Shown in pieces: positions 33,122-41,565 of a stretch of 64,000 nt of DNA. Location of the stretch: contig CAVYWA010000010.1 in assembly GCA_963772165.1 (NCBI GenBank), positions 124,001-188,000 of the forward strand, given 5' to 3'. The stretch's first letter is position 1; each line of letters opens with the position of its first letter. The position numbers and the translations under genes are program-made. This DNA comes from JAGVPT01 sp963772165 (lineage in GTDB: Bacteria > Bacteroidota > Ignavibacteria > UBA10030 > UBA8401). A model generated the notes under the pieces. The model did not search any database and was not told the origin of the DNA. It saw nothing but the letters and a program-made list of their open reading frames with translations.

Positions 33122-34855
33122 TTAGCTCCCCTGCAGTTGGGTAAGTTCCTTTTTGGCGGTTGCATTCTTTGGGTTCATTTTGAGAACGTACTGATATTCT
33201 TCGATCGCTTGATTACGAATTTCGTCAGCCTTTTCGGCGGAGAGAGTCTTCACACTTCGAGCAACGTTGAGCATTTGTGCATAAAAAAGATGGAGTTCTT
33301 CACTTTGTTTCTTCATTTCTTTAGGCTCGTAACTTATAGCCTTTTTACAATTCTCCACCGCAGAGAGGTATTCTTTTTCCTGATAGTCTATCTGCGCCAG
33401 TATGTGATAGACACCGATTATTGTGGGATTGTATTTTCCTTTGTTTTTTCCGTTATCTTCGTTGCTGAGACTATCGATAACTGTGAGAATATCACGGTAC
33501 ATTTTCGTAGCAATCTCAATTGAATCTTGTAGTCGGTACGTTTGAGCAAGTTGAAAGAGCCCGTTGAGATCGGTCGGACGTAATTCTACATACTTCTTAA
33601 AATACGCTTTGGCGGTGTCGTTTTTTCCGATCATATTGAAAGAAATACCGCCGTAATAGAGAGCCACAAAATTGTTAGGGTCTGTTTTTAATCTTCGATC
33701 AAATTGTATAGCCGCCTTCTCAAATTGCTTTAATCCATAATATAACGAGCCGAGTTCCCCTGCGAATTCTGTGATCGCCGGATTGATCGTCATTGCCTTT
33801 TCGAAACAAGCCACCGCATTTGTTGTATCTTTGAGACGTGCGTACGACCGTGCTAATTGCAAATACTCTTCATATCCGAGGGAATCTGCCGGAAGCGTTT
33901 TGTATGTATCGATAGCTTTTTGAGATTCGCCGGCTTCGTACAATGAATAAGCGTACATCGGCTTTAAATCGTAGGCTTTCGGGTTGAGCGTCATCGCCTG
34001 TGCGAGAACAGGGAGCGCGTCTTTATAGAATTTGCCGCCATACAACGCCTTTGCGTATTCATCGTATGCGACCGGATTGTCTTTTTTTAACGCGACATAT
34101 TTTGCAAAAAACAAGGCCGACTCGCGCCATAACTTTGCGCGGTAAAAAATGTCGGCGACATCGAAGACATAAACGTCGTTCGCGGGGTCAAGATTGATCG
34201 CCGCCTGAAACTCTCTGACGCAATCATTGTACTGACGGTTTTTATAGTACGCTTTTCCCAGCTTGTAGCGGATAACGGCAGACGTCGAATCGAGTTCAGC
34301 CGCTTTTTGATAATTGGAGATTGCCAGGACGGCAATGTTCTGCCTGCCGTACGCTTCGGCGAGACCGATGTAGACTTCCGGCAAATTCTCATTTAATTCT
34401 TTCGCCTTCGAGAAGTAGACGATTGCTTTATCGAGTGAATCGACGTCGAGGTACGCGTTCCCGTAAGCGAGAGCAACCACAGGACTCGTTTTGTCGACTT
34501 TCGTCGCCGCTGCAAACACTTTCGCCGCTTTATCCCATTGACCGGTCTTAATCATGAGTGTCCCCAGCGAGGACCACGCCGCAAAGTATGTTTCGTTGAT
34601 GTCGACGGCGCGCTGCAAAAAAATTTCTGCGGAATCCTTTACACCCTTCAACCGATATGCTTCACCGAGACAAAAATTGGTCTCGGGAACGCGCGGGGCC
34701 GCTTTCTGAGCTTTCACAAAATAACTGATCGCTGTATCGTATGACTTTTGCTGTAGCGCTTCTTTCCCGAGGGCAAGGTTGTCCTGAGCGTGCACACTTT
34801 CGGACAGAGCGAAAAGAATTAGGAATGGTGCGATTCGTTTAAATAGATAATACAT
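33122..34855 (-). CDS. Periplasmic TPR-repeat protein in the TonB cluster
   Basis: A 577-residue protein with a signal peptide (LFKRIAPFLILFALSESVHAQ). About a dozen tetratricopeptide repeats cover almost the whole chain (for example VPETNFCLGEAYRLKGVKD, AIRYKLGKAYYKNRQYND, FVALYYGGISFNMIGKND). No enzyme motif is seen, so it is probably a scaffold. It lies 14 nt downstream of the PstS-like gene and in one run with tonB and exbB/exbD. This suggests that it works with an envelope process energised by that motor (inference). Confidence 0.82.
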   Translation of the reverse strand: MYYLFKRIAPFLILFALSESVHAQDNLALGKEALQQKSYDTAISYFVKAQKAAPRVPETNFCLGEAYRLKGVKDSAEIFLQRAVDINETYFAAWSSLGTLMIKTGQWDKAAKVFAAATKVDKTSPVVALAYGNAYLDVDSLDKAIVYFSKAKELNENLPEVYIGLAEAYGRQNIAVLAISNYQKAAELDSTSAVIRYKLGKAYYKNRQYNDCVREFQAAINLDPANDVYVFDVADIFYRAKLWRESALFFAKYVALKKDNPVAYDEYAKALYGGKFYKDALPVLAQAMTLNPKAYDLKPMYAYSLYEAGESQKAIDTYKTLPADSLGYEEYLQLARSYARLKDTTNAVACFEKAMTINPAITEFAGELGSLYYGLKQFEKAAIQFDRRLKTDPNNFVALYYGGISFNMIGKNDTAKAYFKKYVELRPTDLNGLFQLAQTYRLQDSIEIATKMYRDILTVIDSLSNEDNGKNKGKYNPTIIGVYHILAQIDYQEKEYLSAVENCKKAISYEPKEMKKQSEELHLFYAQMLNVARSVKTLSAEKADEIRNQAIEEYQYVLKMNPKNATAKKELTQLQGS

Positions 34856-34869
34856 TGAGGCTTCCTCGT

Positions 34870-35799
34870 TTACTGGGATTGAAGTTGGATAAGGCGGACC
34901 GGCATCGTAGCAGGCACAAGTCCGTTCTTAAGAAATAATTTTTGCCCTTCGGCACCGGTCACGAATGCAGTAAAACCAACGCCAACTCCAGTGCCGGCAT
35001 TCCTGGAGAAGATGTACAGTGTCCGAGACAACGGGTAGTAGCCGCGATACACATGAGCCTGAAGCGGGGGAAAATACTCTAACGTCGTCGATGCCGAGTC
35101 CCGTGTAAAATTCGGGTCTCCGATATCCAGTATCCGCGTCTTTGCCGGCGTCGAGGAAACCCAACTCTGGCTCACGAAGCCGATTGCGTTGCTATGAGCC
35201 GCAACAAACGAGATCACATGGGTTGTCGTCGAACAAGGAAAAACGACATCGGCAAACGGCTGGAAATTTGTAATGCGCTGCTTCACGTATTCGTACATTC
35301 CGCTGTTCGCCCCTCCAAGCGCCACGACGATCCGCCCCGAAATCTTTTTTTCGCCCACATCATGCCACGTTTTCGCCTTCCCGAGCATGATATCCTTTAA
35401 CTCTTCTACTTTGATCCGTGTAAGGGAATTGTTTTCGTTGACCAGAACGAGGGCGGCATCGTACGCGATTTTAAATGTATCGACCTCAAGCTTATATTTC
35501 TTGATCACGGCCCTTTCTTCGTCGTTGAATTGACGCGGACTTGTGATAAGTTTGACGCTGTCATTGAGAAGTTGAACCACCGCATCCCGCGTCGTCGACT
35601 GCAGGTGCGTAATATGCGCCTGTTCGTACATCGACTCAAACTCTTGCACTTCCGCATCGATAGAAGGGAAAATGTCCTCCGACGAAATCACAACAAGATT
35701 CCCCCGCGTCGGTAGGTCGCGCGTATCTTTTTGACAGCCCGTCCAAGTGAGAAGCAGGGAGAGGGATAGAACCAAGCTATGAATGGAAGCGGTCTTCAT
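34870..35799 (-). CDS. PstS-like substrate-binding protein
   Basis: A 309-residue probable lipoprotein (SLLLTWTGCQKDT, Cys at about residue 22) of the periplasmic binding fold seen in phosphate-binding PstS proteins. It has LVVISSEDIFPSIDAEVQEF near the start, LITSPRQFNDEE, VALGGANSGMYEYVKQRI (the Ser/Gly anion-binding loop) and AIGFVSQSWV. There is no pstC, pstA or pstB nearby, and it sits in a TonB-ExbB-ExbD cluster instead. It may therefore bind a ligand or signal rather than feed an ABC importer. It overlaps the upstream small membrane-protein gene by 23 nt. Confidence 0.8.
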   Translation of the reverse strand: MKTASIHSLVLSLSLLLTWTGCQKDTRDLPTRGNLVVISSEDIFPSIDAEVQEFESMYEQAHITHLQSTTRDAVVQLLNDSVKLITSPRQFNDEERAVIKKYKLEVDTFKIAYDAALVLVNENNSLTRIKVEELKDIMLGKAKTWHDVGEKKISGRIVVALGGANSGMYEYVKQRITNFQPFADVVFPCSTTTHVISFVAAHSNAIGFVSQSWVSSTPAKTRILDIGDPNFTRDSASTTLEYFPPLQAHVYRGYYPLSRTLYIFSRNAGTGVGVGFTAFVTGAEGQKLFLKNGLVPATMPVRLIQLQSQ

Positions 35800-35995
35800 T
35801 TCTTTGCTGCTGTTGTATCCGGATGTTGACGAATCGATAAATACCGTATAACAGCATCACAATACCGAACATGATCCGGAACTTCTGCGGCATTGTGGGA
35901 GGCATAAATATTCCCGTTGCAATAACGATGCCGCAGACAAAAAGAAATCCCGACATCACATAGCCGAGGTAGACCATCGGCTTGTAAGGATCCAT
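35777..35995 (-). CDS. Small two-helix membrane protein in the TonB cluster
   Basis: A 72-residue protein with two predicted helices (MVYLGYVMSGFLFVCGIVIATGI and RIMFGIVMLLYGIYRFV) joined by a short Pro-rich loop, ending in a Gln/Arg-rich tail. The function is unknown. It starts 7 nt after the tonB stop and overlaps the PstS-like gene by 23 nt, so it is almost certainly a genuine member of the cluster. Confidence 0.75.
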   Translation of the reverse strand: MDPYKPMVYLGYVMSGFLFVCGIVIATGIFMPPTMPQKFRIMFGIVMLLYGIYRFVNIRIQQQQRNEDRFHS

Positions 35996-36002
35996 CGTAT
36001 GC

Positions 36003-36740
36003 TTAATGCCCTTGGTTCAACTTAAATTTGAACGGAATGGAGACCCAGACTGCTACCGGCCCGTTATTCATAACGGCCGGAGTGAAGACCCATTGCATCG
36101 CTGCATCAATCGCGGCTTGATTGAAGAGCTCGGCATCCGATTTCAAGATTTGGGCTTTTTTCGCTTTTCCCTCTTTGTCGACCCAGATCTTTACCCACAC
36201 GGTGCCTTCAACGCCGGCACGCCGGGCAATTTCCGGATAGATCGGCGAAGGGTTCTTTACCGGCGCCGGTTGTTTCTCTACCGGCACGAAATCGGGCGGC
36301 GGACCGTCGTCTTCAATCTTCACGTCGTTCTGAATAGAAACCGGGCCGCCGTTGCCGGTTGCATTCGGGTCGCCGACAGGCCCGATCTGTTGCAATTCCG
36401 TTTGGGAAGCGATCGTCGCTTCGGGGCTGATTTCAGCGTCGGGCACGGGAACCGGTGTTCCCACCGTAGGCTTCGCGGCGGCTGCCGACACGGAAACAGC
36501 GGGGGCGGCCTGCGAATTTGTAATTGACGGGGGCGGACCGAGGTCGCTGTATTTCATGATGCGAACGGTGTACACAGGTTCATCTTCGGTCGTGAGATAG
36601 ACCGCCCCGTAGTACGCGCCGATTGCGGCAAAATGAAAAATTGCGGCAAAGATCAAGGCACGTGTTGCGTACTTCTGATACAACCCGCGCAATTCATACG
36701 CACCATATTTCGCACTGACGCTTGGTGCAGTTGCTGACAT
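36003..36740 (-). CDS. tonB: TonB-family energy transducer
   Basis: A 245-residue protein with a single N-terminal transmembrane helix (ALIFAAIFHFAAIGAYYGAVYL). A Pro/Ala-rich periplasmic linker (about 80-150) leads to a C-terminal TonB domain (PSPIYPEIARRAGVEGTVWVKIWVDKEG ... AAIDAAMQWVFTPAVMNNGP) with the characteristic P-x-YP and the final strands. It transmits proton-motive force from ExbB/ExbD to outer-membrane receptors. No TonB-dependent receptor is in the window. It lies 59 nt after the second exbD gene. Confidence 0.93.
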   Translation of the reverse strand: MSATAPSVSAKYGAYELRGLYQKYATRALIFAAIFHFAAIGAYYGAVYLTTEDEPVYTVRIMKYSDLGPPPSITNSQAAPAVSVSAAAAKPTVGTPVPVPDAEISPEATIASQTELQQIGPVGDPNATGNGGPVSIQNDVKIEDDGPPPDFVPVEKQPAPVKNPSPIYPEIARRAGVEGTVWVKIWVDKEGKAKKAQILKSDAELFNQAAIDAAMQWVFTPAVMNNGPVAVWVSIPFKFKLNQGH

Positions 36741-36799
36741 ACGTTCTTAACTCCTTCCTATAACCTCTTCGTGCAAACGACGGCCGTTCCCAACCGTCA

Positions 36800-37285
36800 T
36801 TAAATTTTTTCGATGAGCTGTTTGTCCTTATCATCAAACGGCGCAAGACTGAAGCGCGTGATGTCGGCAACGTTCAACTCATCCATGATGTTCACCATCA
36901 TGATATACTTTCCTTTGCGGTCAACTTTAATAAGAGTAATCAACTTCGGGTTGGCGCTGTTTTTTTCTTTCAGTATCTTTTTTAGGTCGATGGAAGAAAC
37001 CTTTTCCGGTTTATCCGTCCCGATATTCCAATAGATGCTTCCGTCCTCCGCGACGCGCAGCGTCAAAAGGTTCGACGACGGCACATCGACTTTTGCATCA
37101 CCGGGGGGTAAATTGATTTCCATCGCCTGCGGCTTGTTCATCGTCGTTGTCAACATGAAGAACGTCAACAACAGAAACGCAATGTCGACCATCGGTGTCA
37201 TATCGATACGAACGCCGATGCGGCGTTTCTTCTTCTTCGAATGCTTCTGCTTGCCGCGCGATTGTTTTACATCAACTTCAGCCAT
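36800..37285 (-). CDS. exbD: ExbD/TolR-family biopolymer transport protein (second copy)
   Basis: A 161-residue protein with one N-terminal helix preceded by a basic stretch and the signature IDMTPMVDIAFLLLTFFMLTTT, whose membrane Asp is the proton-relay residue. The periplasmic domain is about 110 residues and ends in DKDKQLIEKI. It differs from the neighbouring ExbD in its very basic N-terminus (KQSRGKQKHSKKKKRR). It lies 17 nt after the first exbD. Confidence 0.92.
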   Translation of the reverse strand: MAEVDVKQSRGKQKHSKKKKRRIGVRIDMTPMVDIAFLLLTFFMLTTTMNKPQAMEINLPPGDAKVDVPSSNLLTLRVAEDGSIYWNIGTDKPEKVSSIDLKKILKEKNSANPKLITLIKVDRKGKYIMMVNIMDELNVADITRFSLAPFDDKDKQLIEKI

Positions 37286-37302
37286 TGCAGTGTTCCTTCG
37301 TT

Positions 37303-37767
37303 TTAATTCTTATCTAATTCCGTAACAAGATTAAAGCGCGTGATGTTCACTTTTTGCAGGATATTCATCACGTCTTCAATAACTCCGTAGTCAACGTCTT
37401 TATCTGCCCTGATGACAGTCTTCAGCCTGGGGTTCCGCGTACGGGCCTGAACGAGAAGATTCATCAATTCGCTCGTTTGTACTTGAACGCCCGCTTTCAT
37501 CTTCGCACCCTGACCAAAGAGTGCTTCCCTCAATATCTGAGAATCCACACCGAGCAAAATTTGCCCATCTTTTCCAATGCTCAGGGTAATAACGTCTGCA
37601 CCGGGGATTTTGAAAACGGAGTGGGATGAGGGGAGCGTGATCTGAATGTCCTCCGACGGTTTGAATTGGGTCGTCAACATAAAAAACGTCAGCAAGAGAA
37701 ACCCAACATCAACCATCGGCGTCATATCCAGCTTAAAGCCGATGCGTTTTCCATGAATTTTTGGCAT
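37303..37767 (-). CDS. exbD: ExbD/TolR-family biopolymer transport protein (first copy)
   Basis: A 154-residue protein with LDMTPMVDVGFLLLTFFMLTTQF in the single N-terminal helix, including the conserved proton-binding Asp, and a periplasmic ExbD domain with TVIRADKDVDYGVIEDVMNIL. Paired ExbD genes after one ExbB are typical of Bacteroidota TonB systems and suggest a mixed ExbD dimer (inference). It lies 22 nt after exbB. Confidence 0.92.
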   Translation of the reverse strand: MPKIHGKRIGFKLDMTPMVDVGFLLLTFFMLTTQFKPSEDIQITLPSSHSVFKIPGADVITLSIGKDGQILLGVDSQILREALFGQGAKMKAGVQVQTSELMNLLVQARTRNPRLKTVIRADKDVDYGVIEDVMNILQKVNITRFNLVTELDKN

Positions 37768-37789
37768 AGATACTTCTTCCTGATCGCTA

Positions 37790-38509
37790 TTAAAGTTTGG
37801 ATTTCAAGTTTTGCAGTATGTCGTAGCTTGCTTCGTCGATCATGTACGTCATGCCGTCAATCTTTGTCGTAAAAAAATTATAGCTGACAATCGATGCAAT
37901 GGCGATCGAAATTCCGCCTGCCGTATTGATCAGCGCCTCGGAGATACCCTGCGAAAGCTGCACCGCATCGGCAGAACCGGCATGCGCCAAAGCGGCAAAT
38001 GCCCGGATCATACCGATAACCGTTCCCAGCAAACCGACCATTGTTGCAATCGATGCAATCGTCGAAAGAGCGATGAGGTTCTTTTCCAAAATCGGCATTT
38101 CCAGCATCGTGGACTCTTCGATGACGCGCTGCACTTCGCCCATCTTATCTTTGGCTTCTATCGACTTGTCGCCGGCAATTTCGCGGAACCGCTCCAACCC
38201 CGATTTGATGATATTGGCGAGCGAACCGCGCTGGCCGTCGCATGCGGAGATCGCCGCATCAAGGTCGCCTGTTGAGACGTGTTTAATTAACACCACCAGA
38301 AATTTTTCCAGGGCTGCTTTTCCCTGCGCTTTGCGGAGCGAGAGAAGTCTTTCGATAACATACGTCACCACCATGATCGAAAGCGCGAGCAATGCGACCA
38401 CCAGCGGGCCTCCCTTTTGGATGAACTCGGGAAGCAAAAATTCAAAAATAGCAAACCCAATCAGAAAGGCTGAGACAATAAGGATTGTGTTGAACATTCC
38501 TTGTTTCAT
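37790..38509 (-). CDS. exbB: ExbB/TolQ/MotA-family proton channel protein
   Basis: A 239-residue protein with an N-terminal helix, a cytoplasmic helical domain and two C-terminal helices that carry the family signature (LSTIASIATMVGLLGTVIGMIRAF and ISEALINTAGGISIAIASIVSYNFF). It forms the stator that powers ExbD and TonB. It is 61 nt downstream of the STAS gene and is the first motor gene of the cluster. Confidence 0.93.
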   Translation of the reverse strand: MKQGMFNTILIVSAFLIGFAIFEFLLPEFIQKGGPLVVALLALSIMVVTYVIERLLSLRKAQGKAALEKFLVVLIKHVSTGDLDAAISACDGQRGSLANIIKSGLERFREIAGDKSIEAKDKMGEVQRVIEESTMLEMPILEKNLIALSTIASIATMVGLLGTVIGMIRAFAALAHAGSADAVQLSQGISEALINTAGGISIAIASIVSYNFFTTKIDGMTYMIDEASYDILQNLKSKL

Positions 38510-38570
38510 AAAAGATACTCCTTAAAAATAATGATGTTATAGTGTTAAGAATTTACGCTCGAAGAAAAAA

Positions 38571-38915
38571 TTACGAGAACGCTAATATTGCATCTGGGCG
38601 GCTGTCGGCAATCTGAAAAATCATGGAAAGCTTTGTGACAACGAAAATGTTTTTGATGCTCTTGTTGACGTTGCACAACACGATTTTCCCTTTTCGATTT
38701 GTGTACGAAGTATGCGCCGACACCAGAGCGCCTATTGCCGTCGAGTTCATGTATGTGACTTTGCCCAAATCGACAATCAGCTTTTTGTTCCCTTTCTCGA
38801 TGGATTCAGCGACAGCCTCACGCAACTCATCGGTTTCTTCACCTCCAACTAACGCCCCCTTGGGCTCGATGATGAGAACTGCACCATTGTGTTCCGTGGC
38901 GACTTTTAACTTCAT
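38571..38915 (-). CDS. STAS-domain anti-sigma factor antagonist-like protein
   Basis: A 114-residue single STAS domain of the SpoIIAA type. It has VLIIEPKGALVGGEE, the helix KKLIVDLGKVTYMNSTAIGALVSAH, in which the phosphorylatable Ser/Thr follows Asn (MNSTAIG), and KIVLCNVNKSIKNIF. GGAGG lies 9 nt before the ATG. Such proteins act in partner-switching with an anti-sigma kinase, and neither kinase nor phosphatase is nearby. It stands first in the run leading to exbB, a position that may be regulatory or incidental. Confidence 0.85.
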   Translation of the reverse strand: MKLKVATEHNGAVLIIEPKGALVGGEETDELREAVAESIEKGNKKLIVDLGKVTYMNSTAIGALVSAHTSYTNRKGKIVLCNVNKSIKNIFVVTKLSMIFQIADSRPDAILAFS

Positions 38916-39380
38916 TTAATCAATCCTCCATTGAGATGATAACGATAAGAATATATTCAACTTCTTAGCCTATTCGTGAGAACGAGGTTTGCCAATTTCG
39001 ACAACATATCGAAGAAAAAACTTTCCATGAGGGGTCCGGACATTTACCGCCCCGGATCAATATTCATGCGTTAAATAAGATAAATAGTTAGAATTGAATT
39101 TGCAATAAGAAATTTTCAGTATTTTTGGGCATGCCGGAACCCCCTGTGATGCAATGCCATGGATGAATAACGGCAAATTCCCCACGATGATGGATGCATT
39201 CGGTCGTAGGGCTTTTGCGCGGAACCCGAACGATGCCATGACTTTAGCCCCCATGACCATACCTCCATTCGGTTGAACGAGTCGACACAACAGCGCGATG
39301 CCGCCTTGCGCTCAACGGAACGAATTCCCGGAACCACGGCCCGTCAATTGTTCAACAGCACAACCATGAGAACGAAAAAA
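38916..39380. other. Spacer without supported gene
   Basis: About 465 nt between the STAS start and the DUF255 stop, on the minus strand. The short open frames here (at 39057-39337) have no RBS, no recognisable motif and odd composition, so I do not call them. The sequence around 39238-39260 (ACTTTAGCCCCCATGACC) resembles edges of dispersed repeats, but I cannot define element ends. No tRNA or terminator was seen. Confidence 0.4.
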
Positions 39381-41507
39381 TTATTCTCTATGAAGCAGCG
39401 TTGCTAACTGTTCGACGCTGTTGACCGGCAATTCGCATTTGTAGTTTTTGCAGACATATGCGGCAGTAAGACCATCCTTCGGGGCCATCGACGCAATAAA
39501 AGGGAGTTGCCCGGAGAGAAATTCTTGACCGATACCGCCGTCAGCGAAAAGCAATATCGTGTTCGGGAGAAAATGGCGGGCAATTTCATCGAGGAACTCC
39601 ATCGCACGAAGTGAATTTCTTTTTCCCGCAATAACAATTTGCTTCGTAGCGCTGAGAAAGAATTCGATTGCGGCCAGCATCTGCGGCATTGCATGCGGGG
39701 ACTGCTGGAGCAGTGCACTAAAAAATTTCATCGTAGCGTCGGTTTGCTTTTTGAGAATGAGGCCGCCGGTCATTTGTGCGAGCCGTATCAGGTTCGAAAC
39801 CGCGACAGAATTTCCTGCCGGTTCGGCACCGTCGTAGGCTTCCTTTGTTCGAAGAAGGATTGATTTATCTTCTCCGGAAAAATCAAAGAAGCCCCCTCCC
39901 GATGAGTCCCAAAACAAAGCCACTTGAATTCCGTGAAGTTCTAACGCAAGCTTGAGCCAATCGACATCAAACGTTGCCTCATAAAGATCAATCAGTCCTT
40001 GAATATAAAAAGCGAAATCGTCCAGCTGCGCCTCAAACTTCGTTTCGCCATCACGGTAACGGCGGTGGAGCGTTTTCGTACGGGAATCATAGAGCGCGCG
40101 AGCAACAAATTGGGCTGCATGCCGTGCCGCCTCAACGTAGCGCGGTTCCCGCAAAATATGCGAGGCCCTTGCGCATGCACTAATCATCAAGCCATTCCAT
40201 GCCGTGATGACTTTATCATCCCGCAATGGCCTGGGCCGTCGTAATCGGGCCTCTAATAATTTCGTCTTTGCCTCTGCAATTATTCCCCCGGCCTTGGCTT
40301 CATCCATAGAAAAGAATTTTGCGGTTTGCTCCACGGTGAACGGCGTGAAGAAAATATTTTTGCCGCGAAATTCTCCCTGAGGGTCCGAAAGGGCGTTGCC
40401 GTACTCATCGACCCCGAAGTGGCGGCAGAAAACCTTCGCATCTCCGGCCTGCAAAATGTTTTCGATCTCGTTCTTCGTCCACAAATAAAAAGCTCCCTCC
40501 GACGCGTGGGCGGGAATATCAGGTTCCGGACTATCCGCATCCTCGGCGGAGTAGAAGCCTCCGTCGCTGTCTGTCATCTCGCGGAGGACATAGTCGAGCG
40601 TTTCGCGGGCGATGCGTGCATAAAATTCATCGTGTGTTATCTGGAAAGCATCCAGATATGAAGTGACAAGCTGCGCCTGGTCGTACAGCATTTTTTCAAA
40701 GTGAGGGACCCGCCATTGGCCATCGACAGAATAACGATGAAATCCTCCGCCGATATGGTCGTACATTCCACCGCGCGCCATAGCCTGAAGCGTTGCGAGA
40801 GCCATCTTTAACGCTTCCTCATCTTTCGAGCGCGCGTAATACCGAAAGAGAAAATTCAATACCGCAGGCCGGGGAAATTTTGGCCCATTGCCGAACCCGC
40901 CGTATTTTGGGTCGTACTGAGCTGCCAGCTGGTGGTACGCTTTTTTCAGCAGCGATTCTTCGACGGGGACGTTCTCCTGATTGGCTCCTCCTTCCTGTTG
41001 AAGGAGCGCGATCAGCTGGTTTCCCGATTCGACGACTTTCTCGTGTTCGCTTTCCCATATTTCATGAATACGTTTCAAGACGGCCGGAAAACCGGGGCGT
41101 CCGTGAGCGTCTCTCGGCGGAAAGTACGTCCCGCCATAAAAAGGTTTTAATTCCTGCGTCAGAAAAACTGAAAGAGGCCAACCTCCGCTGCCGGTCATCG
41201 CCTGCACGGCGCTCATATAGACCTTATCAACATCGGGACGTTCTTCACGGTCAACCTTGATGCAGATGAAGAACGTATTCATCATCTCGGCGATCGAATC
41301 GTTCTCGAACGACTCATGCGCCATCACATGGCACCAATGACACGTCGAATAACCGATCGACAAAAAAATAGGTTTATTCTCCCGGCGGGCCGCGTCGAAC
41401 GCTTCATCCCCCCATGGGAACCAATCGACGGGGTTGTACGCATGTTGAAGGAGGTAGGGGCTTTTCTCTTTAATCAGGCGGTTCGGTTTGCTGCTCGAAA
41501 GAGTCAT
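39381..41507 (-). CDS. Thioredoxin-domain protein, DUF255 (YyaL/spermatogenesis-associated 20 family)
   Basis: About 708 residues from the ATG at 41507. The frame is open to 41579, but those residues overlap the lptD end and are not family-like. An N-terminal thioredoxin fold carries the pair C56-x-x-C59 in GYSTCHWCHVMAHESF, preceded by the family start NRLIKEKSPYLLQHAYNPVDW. The rest is an (alpha/alpha)6 barrel-like region similar to N-acylglucosamine 2-epimerases and glycosidases (GGGFHRYSVDGQWRVPHFEKML). Family length and order are normal. The function is unproven, with redox or sugar-related roles proposed. It follows lptD on the same strand. Confidence 0.9.
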   Translation of the reverse strand: MTLSSSKPNRLIKEKSPYLLQHAYNPVDWFPWGDEAFDAARRENKPIFLSIGYSTCHWCHVMAHESFENDSIAEMMNTFFICIKVDREERPDVDKVYMSAVQAMTGSGGWPLSVFLTQELKPFYGGTYFPPRDAHGRPGFPAVLKRIHEIWESEHEKVVESGNQLIALLQQEGGANQENVPVEESLLKKAYHQLAAQYDPKYGGFGNGPKFPRPAVLNFLFRYYARSKDEEALKMALATLQAMARGGMYDHIGGGFHRYSVDGQWRVPHFEKMLYDQAQLVTSYLDAFQITHDEFYARIARETLDYVLREMTDSDGGFYSAEDADSPEPDIPAHASEGAFYLWTKNEIENILQAGDAKVFCRHFGVDEYGNALSDPQGEFRGKNIFFTPFTVEQTAKFFSMDEAKAGGIIAEAKTKLLEARLRRPRPLRDDKVITAWNGLMISACARASHILREPRYVEAARHAAQFVARALYDSRTKTLHRRYRDGETKFEAQLDDFAFYIQGLIDLYEATFDVDWLKLALELHGIQVALFWDSSGGGFFDFSGEDKSILLRTKEAYDGAEPAGNSVAVSNLIRLAQMTGGLILKKQTDATMKFFSALLQQSPHAMPQMLAAIEFFLSATKQIVIAGKRNSLRAMEFLDEIARHFLPNTILLFADGGIGQEFLSGQLPFIASMAPKDGLTAAYVCKNYKCELPVNSVEQLATLLHRE

Positions 41508-41565
41508 CGCGTTTGAAAAGAAACTAGGGAAGCATGAAAAGTTAAAAAATTTTCCCTTTTCACTT

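Noticed and set aside
34870..35799. High-affinity phosphate ABC importer
   Set aside because: The binding protein is PstS-like, but no pstC, pstA, pstB or phoU gene lies near it.
39057..39337. Two short minus-strand frames in the STAS-DUF255 spacer
   Set aside because: They overlap each other in different frames, have no RBS and no recognisable motif; more likely non-coding or repeat-derived.
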